DNA of 8,647 nucleotides. Source: an uncultured Bacteroidota bacterium (GTDB lineage Bacteria > Bacteroidota > Bacteroidia > NS11-12g > UBA955). A program made the translations under genes and the position numbers. The stretch covers positions 1 to 8,647 of the forward strand of contig CAIRMY010000166.1 of NCBI GenBank assembly GCA_903879775.1. The letters run 5' to 3'. Every line of letters starts with the position of its first letter. Position 1 is the stretch's first letter. Below the pieces are notes generated by a model. The model saw nothing but the letters and a program-made list of their open reading frames with translations. It ran no database searches and was not told the DNA's origin. Of this stretch, positions 1-6,011 are shown one piece after another.

Positions 1-701
1 CAGTGGCTGCCCGTGTTGGTCAAACCGAAGAATTGGCAAAGAAATTAAATGTGCCTTTAATTTATGCTGATGTAACAAAAATGGAAGACTTACAAACACT
101 CGTTTCTGGTTCCATGGCTGCCTTCAACGGTAAAATTGATTTTGTTCTGCATAGTGTAGGTATGAGCTTGAACGTTCGCAAGAAAAATCCTTACATAGAT
201 TCTAATTATGAATATATGCATCAGTCATTCGATATCTCTTCTATGTCGTTCCACCGCTTGATGCAAACCTTAATGAAATCCGATGCAATGAACGATTGGG
301 GTTCTATACTTGCCTTAAGTTACATTGCTGCACAACGTACTTTCCCTGATTATGGCGAAATGGCTGACGCAAAAGCTCTTCTTGAAAGTTTTGCCCGTAG
401 CTTTGGTTATCACTATGGCAAATCTAAAAAGGTTCGTGTAAATACAATCTCTCAAAGCCCTACCAAAACAACTGCCGGAAGCGGTGTTGGTGGATTTGAT
501 GCATTTTACAACTACGCCGATAAAATGAGTCCTCTTGGAAACGCCTCTGCCGACCAATGTGCGCAATATTGTGTGAGTTTGTTTAGCGATTATACCCGTA
601 TGGTCACAATGCAAAACCTTTTCCACGATGGTGGATTTAGCTTCACGGGAATTTCTACCGATTTAATGGAAGGATTTTCAGACCAAGCTCAAGACAAATA
701 A
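1..701 (+). CDS. fabI: Enoyl-[acyl-carrier-protein] reductase (NADH), FabI, 5'-truncated by the window edge
   Basis: FabI reduces the trans-2 double bond of enoyl-ACP with NAD(P)H, the last step of each fatty acid elongation cycle, in the cytosol; family members are usually homotetramers. About 232 residues are visible. The reading frame is open at the left edge, and roughly 40 N-terminal residues, including the Gly-rich start of the Rossmann fold, are missing by comparison with FabI of about 260-270 residues. The GTG at base 3 is therefore an internal Val codon, not a start. Counting it as residue 1, I see HSVGM (50-54, like HSIGF of E. coli FabI), FDISSMSF (76-83), and the active-site pattern SYIAAQRTFPDYGEMADAK (106-124) with both FabI tyrosines (107, 117) and Lys124, giving Tyr-x6-Lys. 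ISQSPTKTTAGSGV and the following YADKMSPLGNA match the Bacteroidota-type FabI. It converges on pdxH with a 27-base gap. The identification is firm; only the 5' end is unknown. Confidence 0.95.
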   Translation, partial: VAARVGQTEELAKKLNVPLIYADVTKMEDLQTLVSGSMAAFNGKIDFVLHSVGMSLNVRKKNPYIDSNYEYMHQSFDISSMSFHRLMQTLMKSDAMNDWGSILALSYIAAQRTFPDYGEMADAKALLESFARSFGYHYGKSKKVRVNTISQSPTKTTAGSGVGGFDAFYNYADKMSPLGNASADQCAQYCVSLFSDYTRMVTMQNLFHDGGFSFTGISTDLMEGFSDQAQDK

Positions 702-728
702 GATTCGCAAAGGTTTCACGACAATCAA

Positions 729-1364
729 TTAAGGCGATAATCGCTTCTTAATCCAAGCACCTGTTGTTTTTGAATATGCAACCCTGTCGTGTATGCGACT
801 TGCCCTTCCATGCCAAAATTCAAAATACTCAGGCACTAAAATATAGCCGCCCCAATATTCAGGGCGTTTAATTTCTAGATTCGATTCTATAATTTCCGTA
901 ATTTTAGATTCTAAATCTTCGTCTTTTCCAATTTCAGCACTTTGTGCACTTACAATGGCGCCAACTTGTGAAGTTTTTGGCCTTGAATAAAAGTATGTAT
1001 CGCTATCTAAATCAGATACCTTTGATGCCACGCAATGAATTCTCACTTGTCGTTCCAATTCAGGCCAAAAGAAATTGATCGCTACATTTGGGTTCGTTGC
1101 GATATCTTGACCTTTCTGGCTTTTATAATTTGTGAAGAACACAAGTCCCTCAGAATTAATTTCTTTCAATAAAACCACCCTAGAATTCGGGAACTTATCG
1201 CTAGAAATGGTTGCAATGTTCATGGCTGTTGGCTCTTCAACCTCAGACTCAATGGCTTGATTGACCCAAGTTTGGAGCGCTTCGAGCGGATTTTCGGGCA
1301 TTGTATCAACAGAGATACTTCCCTTTAAATACTCTTTTCGAATGTTTGCAAGTTCTTTTTCCAT
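729..1364 (-). CDS. pdxH: Pyridoxine/pyridoxamine 5'-phosphate oxidase, PdxH
   Basis: PdxH is an FMN enzyme that oxidises pyridoxine or pyridoxamine 5'-phosphate with O2 to give pyridoxal 5'-phosphate (vitamin B6 synthesis and salvage); it is normally a cytosolic dimer. At 211 residues it has the full family length. The family signatures are in order: the FMN-binding strand RVVLLK (62-67), FFTNYKSQKG (76-85), LERQVRIHC (103-111), SRPKTSQVGA (127-136), RPEYWGGY (167-174), and the C-terminal EFWHGRASRIHDR (182-194), where Arg190 and His192 correspond to the substrate-phosphate/PLP-binding Arg and His of E. coli PdxH. It ends in KKRLSP, the usual PdxH terminus. The start is the only ATG fitting the family N-terminus and lies 6 bases after the ffh stop, so the two genes are probably co-transcribed from the ffh promoter. 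No Shine-Dalgarno sequence precedes it; the leader is A/T-rich. PLP enzymes have no evident link with Ffh, so the pairing looks like simple adjacency. Confidence 0.96.
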   Translation of the reverse strand: MEKELANIRKEYLKGSISVDTMPENPLEALQTWVNQAIESEVEEPTAMNIATISSDKFPNSRVVLLKEINSEGLVFFTNYKSQKGQDIATNPNVAINFFWPELERQVRIHCVASKVSDLDSDTYFYSRPKTSQVGAIVSAQSAEIGKDEDLESKITEIIESNLEIKRPEYWGGYILVPEYFEFWHGRASRIHDRVAYSKTTGAWIKKRLSP

Positions 1365-1370
1365 GGTATT

Positions 1371-2684
1371 TTATTTTAGCATACCACGCATTTTCCCTTT
1401 GTTGTTGTTCATAGATTTCATCATCTGACGCATTTGGGTAAATTGTGTCAAAAGTTTATTCAATTCTTGAACCGAACGACCGCTACCAGAAGCAATTCTT
1501 TGCTTTCGAGAAGCATTTAAAATTTCAGGTTTTTCACGTTCTTGGGGTGTCATCGATTGAATCAATGCCTCAATTCCTTTGAAAGCATTATCGTCGATGT
1601 CTAGATCTTTAATTTTACTTCCAACACCTGGCAACATTCCCAACAAATCTTTCATGTTACCCATTTTCTTGATTTGTTGCAATTGGCCTAAGAAATCTTC
1701 AAAGTCGAATTTGTTTTTAGCAATTTTCTTCGACAAACGTTGTGCTTCTTCTTCGTCGAAAGTAGCTTGAGCTCTTTCCACCAAAGAAACCACGTCACCC
1801 ATACCCAAAATACGTCCAGCCATACGATCTGGATGAAACACATCGAGAGCCTCCATTTTTTCGCCGTTCGAAACAAACTTAATTGGTTTGTTTACAACAG
1901 ATTTAATGGAAAGGGCAGCACCACCGCGGGTGTCGCCATCTAATTTTGTTAAAACCACACCGGTAAAATCCAAAACATCGTTGAAGTTTTTAGCGGTATT
2001 TACGGCGTCTTGACCCGTCATTGAGTCAACAACAAACAAAATTTCGGTAGGGTTTATCGCTTTTTTGAGGGACGCTATTTCGTCCATCATTTCTTTATCG
2101 ATGGCAATACGACCAGCGGTATCAACAATTACAACATTGTGATTGTTGGCTTTCGCATATTTAATCGCATTTTCTGCGATGTTTATCGGATTGTTATTTT
2201 CATTTTCGGTGTAGTAACCCACTTCCGTTTGGCTTGCAAGCACACGGAGTTGTTCTCTCGCAGCAGGACGGTAAACGTCGCCAGCAACCACCAAAGGATT
2301 TTTACCTTGGCTTTTGAGGTATTTACTTAATTTGCCTGTGAACGTGGTTTTACCAGAACCTTGTAAACCGGCAATAAGTATGATGGCAGGAGAACCTTTG
2401 GTAGAAAGCTCTTGCGTTGTACCTCCAAGAAGTTGAACCAATTCATCGTATACAATTTTTGTAAGTAATTGGCCAGGGGAAACAGATTTAATTACATTTT
2501 GACCACGAGCGGTTTCTAGAACATCATCGGTGAATGTTTTAGCAACTTTAAAGTTTACGTCGGCAGCGATGAGGGCACGGCGAATTTCTTTCACCGTTTC
2601 TGCTACGTTCAGCTCATTGATGCTGCTTTGTCCTTTCAGCGATTTAAATGCTTTTTCTAATCTGGATTGCAGGTTTTCAAACAT
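1371..2684 (-). CDS. ffh: Signal recognition particle protein Ffh (SRP54 GTPase)
   Basis: Ffh is the protein subunit of the bacterial signal recognition particle. It binds 4.5S RNA and hydrophobic signal sequences on ribosomes and delivers them to FtsY at the membrane. From the chosen start it is 437 residues, typical for Ffh. The order is a helical N domain (1 to about 90), a G domain with GLQGSGKTT (106-114, P-loop), GDVYRPAAREQL (135-146), DTAGR (188-192), TKLDGDTRGG (246-255), and a Met-rich M domain (about 315-437) with the RNA-binding-type segment RIASGSGRSV and a MRQMMKSM tail. I chose the ATG at 2684, giving MFENLQSRLEKAFKSLKG, which matches the usual family N-terminus. The frame can be extended 11 codons to a TTG at 2717, but the extension lies on a consensus -7 promoter box, so it is unlikely to be transcribed. 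First gene of a probable ffh-pdxH operon, divergent from metK. Confidence 0.96.
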   Translation of the reverse strand: MFENLQSRLEKAFKSLKGQSSINELNVAETVKEIRRALIAADVNFKVAKTFTDDVLETARGQNVIKSVSPGQLLTKIVYDELVQLLGGTTQELSTKGSPAIILIAGLQGSGKTTFTGKLSKYLKSQGKNPLVVAGDVYRPAAREQLRVLASQTEVGYYTENENNNPINIAENAIKYAKANNHNVVIVDTAGRIAIDKEMMDEIASLKKAINPTEILFVVDSMTGQDAVNTAKNFNDVLDFTGVVLTKLDGDTRGGAALSIKSVVNKPIKFVSNGEKMEALDVFHPDRMAGRILGMGDVVSLVERAQATFDEEEAQRLSKKIAKNKFDFEDFLGQLQQIKKMGNMKDLLGMLPGVGSKIKDLDIDDNAFKGIEALIQSMTPQEREKPEILNASRKQRIASGSGRSVQELNKLLTQFTQMRQMMKSMNNNKGKMRGMLK

Positions 2685-2690
2685 AGAATG

Positions 2691-2698
2691 CAAAGATA
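2691..2698 (-). promoter_or_regulatory. Bacteroidota-type -7 promoter box for ffh(-pdxH)
   Basis: Read on the minus strand this is TATCTTTG, a perfect match to the Bacteroidota housekeeping sigma -7 consensus TAnnTTTG. Its last base is only 6 bases before the ffh ATG at 2684, so transcription should start at or within a few bases of the start codon. The upstream (-33) element is weak: a TTG at 2717-2715 sits 16 bases away, slightly short of the usual spacing. The match is seen directly; promoter activity is inferred. Confidence 0.65.
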
Positions 2699-2773
2699 CC
2701 AAATTTTTTGTGATCAAGTGTAAGAAAAACGACCACTTACAAAGCCGTTTTATAAAATTCGCATCGAACTTTG

Positions 2774-2781
2774 TATATTTG
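2774..2781 (+). promoter_or_regulatory. Bacteroidota-type -7 promoter box for metK(-glmS)
   Basis: TATATTTG is a perfect match to the TAnnTTTG consensus and lies 15 bases before the metK ATG. A T-run at 2748-2751 (22 bases upstream of the box) is the best, but poor, candidate for the -33 element. The implied leader is about ten bases, too short for any riboswitch, although metK genes in other phyla are often controlled by SAM riboswitches. Confidence 0.65.
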
Positions 2782-2796
2782 TGAAAATATTAAAAA

Positions 2797-4095
2797 ATGC
2801 CGTATTTTTTTACTTCCGAATCGGTGTCTGAGGGACACCCAGATAAAGTAGCAGATCAGATTTCTGACGCGCTTATCGATAATTTTTTGGCTTATGATCC
2901 TAGCAGTAAAGTGGCTTGCGAAACGTTGGTAACAACAGGTCTAGTTGTGTTAGCGGGCGAAGTTAAATCTCAAGCTTATTTAGATGTTCAAAGCATTGCC
3001 CGTGGTGTGATTGCTAAAATTGGATATACCAAAAGTGAATATATGTTCGATGCAAATAGCTGCGGTATTTTATCAGCCATTCACGAACAAAGTGCCGACA
3101 TTAACCAAGGTGTAGAACGCAAAAACCCTGAAGAACAAGGTGCCGGCGACCAAGGTATGATGTTTGGTTATGCAACCAACGAAACCGAAAATTATATGCC
3201 TCTTCCATTAATGTTGGCTCACATGCTATTGCAAGAGCTTGCTGAAATGCGCAGAGAGAATAACCAAATTCCTTATTTACGTCCCGATGCTAAAAGCCAA
3301 GTGACCATCGAATATTCTGATGACCACAAACCTTTGAGAATCGATACCATTGTTATTTCGACTCAACACGACGATTTTGTGAAGCCTGTTTCTCAATCTG
3401 ATTCAGATGTGTTGAAAGCAGATAACGAAATGTTGGCGAAGATTTCTAGCGACATTATCCAAATTTTGATTCCAAGAGTGAAAGCAAAATTGGATGCTTC
3501 TTTGCAATATTTATTTGACAACAACATCACTTATCACATTAACCCAACCGGTAAATTTGTGATTGGTGGTCCTCACGGAGATACCGGTTTAACTGGTCGT
3601 AAGATCATTGTTGACACTTATGGTGGTCGCGGTGCACACGGTGGTGGAGCGTTCTCAGGTAAAGATCCCTCAAAAGTAGATAGAAGCGCTGCATACGCAA
3701 CCCGTCATATCGCGAAGAACTTAGTTGCTGCTGGTGTTTGCGACCAAATTTTGGTTCAAGTGAGTTATGCAATTGGTGTGGCAGAGCCTGTAGGTGTTTA
3801 TGTAGACACTTATGGAACTTCTAAGGTGGGTAAAAACGACGGCGAAATTGCATCAATTGTTAAGAATATGCCAGAATTTAGCTTAAAACCTTACCACATT
3901 GAGCAACGCTTTAACTTAAGAACCCCAATCTATTTGGAAACTGCTGCTTATGGTCACATGGGTCGCAATCCAGAAACAGTGACCAAAGTGTTCAATGCAA
4001 ATAAGCCAAATGAACTTAAAGTGACTGTAAAATTATTCCCTTGGGAAGAAACAAATGCTGTGAGCGCTACGAAAGCGGCTTTCGGTTTAGCTTAA
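2797..4095 (+). CDS. metK: S-adenosylmethionine synthetase, MetK
   Basis: MetK makes S-adenosylmethionine, the main methyl donor, from methionine and ATP, releasing phosphate and pyrophosphate. It is a cytosolic Mg2+/K+-dependent tetramer. The 432-residue protein is longer than E. coli MetK (384), with extra loops in the middle and C-terminal domains, as is common in this phylum. Key segments are intact: FTSESVSEGHPDKVADQISD (5-24, with the ATP-binding His14 and Asp16), GAGDQGMMFGY (115-125, the ATP-binding signature), HINPTGKFVIGGPHGDTGLT (247-266), and the phosphate-binding loop GGGAFSGKDPSKVDRSAAY (282-300). The ATG at 2797 gives the canonical MPYFFTSESVSEGHPDK start and lies 15 bases after a -7 box. 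The leader is A-rich with no Shine-Dalgarno sequence. glmS follows after 20 bases with no terminator between, so the two are probably co-transcribed. Confidence 0.97.
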   Translation: MPYFFTSESVSEGHPDKVADQISDALIDNFLAYDPSSKVACETLVTTGLVVLAGEVKSQAYLDVQSIARGVIAKIGYTKSEYMFDANSCGILSAIHEQSADINQGVERKNPEEQGAGDQGMMFGYATNETENYMPLPLMLAHMLLQELAEMRRENNQIPYLRPDAKSQVTIEYSDDHKPLRIDTIVISTQHDDFVKPVSQSDSDVLKADNEMLAKISSDIIQILIPRVKAKLDASLQYLFDNNITYHINPTGKFVIGGPHGDTGLTGRKIIVDTYGGRGAHGGGAFSGKDPSKVDRSAAYATRHIAKNLVAAGVCDQILVQVSYAIGVAEPVGVYVDTYGTSKVGKNDGEIASIVKNMPEFSLKPYHIEQRFNLRTPIYLETAAYGHMGRNPETVTKVFNANKPNELKVTVKLFPWEETNAVSATKAAFGLA

Positions 4096-4115
4096 TCTAA
4101 AATTATATATAAATC

Positions 4116-5957
4116 ATGTGTGGTATTGTTGCCTATATCGGAAATAAACAAGCGTTTCCTATTGTTGTTAAAGGACTTAAACGTTTAGAATATCGTGGAT
4201 ACGACAGTGCGGGTGTTTCCTTGTTGAACGGCGATATGCGTATTTACAAGCAAAAGGGAAAAGTTGCTGATTTAGAAGCCATTACTGAGGGACAAGATAT
4301 TTCTGGTACCATTGGAATGGGACATACCCGTTGGGCTACACATGGAGAACCGAACAATAAAAACGCACATCCACATTTGAGTCAATCTGGCGATTTAAGC
4401 ATCATTCATAACGGCATTATTGAGAATTATGCTACGCTTAAGGAGGGACTTAAACTTCGTGGGCACGTGTTTACAAGTGATACCGACACAGAAGTGTTGG
4501 CGCATTTAATTGAAGATGTGATGGAACATACTGGTTTGCCTTTGGCAGATGCAGTGAGGTCATCGCTCAAACAAGTTGTTGGGGCTTATGCCATTGTCAT
4601 TTTAAGTAAAAATCATCCTGAACATTTGATTGCTGCAAGAAAAGGAAGTCCTTTGGTTGTGGGAATGGGAAAGGATAGGGGTGAATTTTTCTTTGCATCA
4701 GATGCAACTCCAATTGTTGAATACACCAATAAAGTTGTGTATTTAAACGATGGTGAAATTGCCATTGTAGAGAAAAAAGAACTGATTATTAAATCGATTG
4801 ACAATGTTGTTCAAGTTCCTTATGTCCAAGAACTTGAATTGAATTTAGAGCAACTTGAAAAAGGCGGATATCCGCATTTCATGTTGAAGGAAATTTACGA
4901 ACAACCGCGTTCTATTTTCGATAGCTTTAGAGGTCGTTTCGATGCTGGCACAGGTGAAATCATGATGCGCAGCATGGAAGATTACGCCGACAGATTGAAA
5001 GAAATTAAACGTTTAATTTTAATTGGATGTGGTACGAGCTGGCATGCAGGTTTGGTTGCTGAATATTTATTTGAAGATTTGGCAAGGGTTCCTGTTGAGG
5101 TAGAATATGCATCTGAATTTAGATATAGAAATCCAGTTTTATATCCAGACGATTTAATCATAGCAATTTCACAATCTGGTGAAACCGCAGACTCATTGGC
5201 GGCAATGGAGTTGGCAAAGAGAAAGGGTTCATCGGTTTTTGGTGTTTGTAATGTTGTAGGAAGTAGCATTCCAAGAATGAGTGATGCTGGTGCGTATACG
5301 CATGCTGGCCCAGAAATTGGGGTGGCAAGTACAAAGGCATTTACAGCGCAAGTTACAGTTTTGGCTTTGATGGCGGTGGGCATGGCAAAATTACGTGGCA
5401 CCATGAACATCAAAGAAATTACCGCTTTCATGGATGAATTGGAAAAAATTCCTTCAAAAATTGAGAAAGCATTGTTATTGAATGATATGATTGTTGATTT
5501 GGCAGACAAATATAAAGATGCAAAGAATTTCTTGTATTTGGGCCGTGGATACAATTTTCCAGTGGCATTAGAAGGTGCATTGAAATTAAAAGAGATCAGT
5601 TACATTCATGCTGAGGGATATCCTGCCGCAGAAATGAAACATGGTCCAATTGCATTGATTGATGAGGAGATGCCAGTGGTTGTGATTGCAACAAACAGTG
5701 AACATTACGAAAAAGTGGTGAGCAACATTCAAGAGGTGAAAGCGCGTAAAGGTAAAGTCATTGCGGTTGTATCAGAAGGCAACAGAGGATTAGATTCATT
5801 GGTAGACCATGTGATTGAAGTTCCTGAAACCATTGAGGCATTAAGTCCATTAATCAACACAATTCCATTGCAATTATTAAGTTACCACATAGCAGTGATG
5901 CGTGGCTGTAACGTAGATCAACCAAGAAACTTGGCAAAATCTGTTACGGTTGAATAA
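4116..5957 (+). CDS. glmS: Glutamine-fructose-6-phosphate aminotransferase (isomerizing), GlmS
   Basis: GlmS converts fructose-6-phosphate and glutamine to glucosamine-6-phosphate and glutamate, the entry step to UDP-GlcNAc for peptidoglycan and lipopolysaccharide. At 613 residues it is the normal length. The N-terminal Ntn glutaminase domain (about 1-220) begins MCGIVAYIGN, with Cys2 as the nucleophile once Met is removed, followed by LEYRGYDSAG (24-33), GHTRWATHG (69-77), HNGIIENY (98-105) and SDTDTEVLAH (121-130). Two SIS sugar-binding domains follow (about 290-425 and 460-600), with CGTSWHA (305-311), SQSGETADS (352-360), LGRGYNFPVALEGALKLKE (475-493), EMKHGP (506-511) and the C-terminal PRNLAKSVTVE. 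The start is fixed by the need for Cys2. It lies 20 bases after metK and is probably read through from the metK promoter. No glmS ribozyme fits in that gap. A strong terminator follows 24 bases after the stop. Confidence 0.97.
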   Translation: MCGIVAYIGNKQAFPIVVKGLKRLEYRGYDSAGVSLLNGDMRIYKQKGKVADLEAITEGQDISGTIGMGHTRWATHGEPNNKNAHPHLSQSGDLSIIHNGIIENYATLKEGLKLRGHVFTSDTDTEVLAHLIEDVMEHTGLPLADAVRSSLKQVVGAYAIVILSKNHPEHLIAARKGSPLVVGMGKDRGEFFFASDATPIVEYTNKVVYLNDGEIAIVEKKELIIKSIDNVVQVPYVQELELNLEQLEKGGYPHFMLKEIYEQPRSIFDSFRGRFDAGTGEIMMRSMEDYADRLKEIKRLILIGCGTSWHAGLVAEYLFEDLARVPVEVEYASEFRYRNPVLYPDDLIIAISQSGETADSLAAMELAKRKGSSVFGVCNVVGSSIPRMSDAGAYTHAGPEIGVASTKAFTAQVTVLALMAVGMAKLRGTMNIKEITAFMDELEKIPSKIEKALLLNDMIVDLADKYKDAKNFLYLGRGYNFPVALEGALKLKEISYIHAEGYPAAEMKHGPIALIDEEMPVVVIATNSEHYEKVVSNIQEVKARKGKVIAVVSEGNRGLDSLVDHVIEVPETIEALSPLINTIPLQLLSYHIAVMRGCNVDQPRNLAKSVTVE

Positions 5958-5981
5958 AACTCAAAAGAATTTAAATCATAT

Positions 5982-6006
5982 AAGGCAACGCAAGTTGCCT
6001 TTTTTT
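5982..6006 (+). terminator. Rho-independent terminator of metK-glmS
   Basis: An 8-bp perfect stem, AAGGCAAC paired with GTTGCCTT, encloses a four-base GCAA loop (a GNRA tetraloop) and runs straight into seven T's at 6000-6006. It lies 24 bases beyond the glmS stop. On the opposite strand the same hairpin is followed by only a weak T-containing stretch, so for the converging surface-protein gene (stop at 6012-6014) it would be a poorer terminator. Confidence 0.9.
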
Positions 6007-6011
6007 ATGCG

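Noticed and set aside
315..626. A 103-codon minus-strand frame inside fabI
   Set aside because: It is antisense to the FabI active-site region and has no family resemblance; treated as a shadow of fabI.
734..744. A small inverted repeat GCGAT/ATCGC at the 3' end of pdxH as a terminator
   Set aside because: The stem is short with almost no loop, it lies within the last codons of pdxH, and no T-tract follows on either strand.
2782..2796. A SAM riboswitch upstream of metK
   Set aside because: The leader downstream of the predicted promoter is about 15 bases at most, too short for any known SAM aptamer, and the whole intergenic region shows no long paired structure.
4096..4115. A glmS ribozyme before glmS
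   Set aside because: The 20-base gap cannot hold it, and that ribozyme is known mainly from Gram-positive bacteria.
4982..5554. A 190-codon open frame on the minus strand inside glmS
   Set aside because: It lies wholly antisense to the conserved SIS-domain coding sequence, shows no recognisable domain, and has no promoter box or plausible start context. It is a by-product of the glmS codon pattern.
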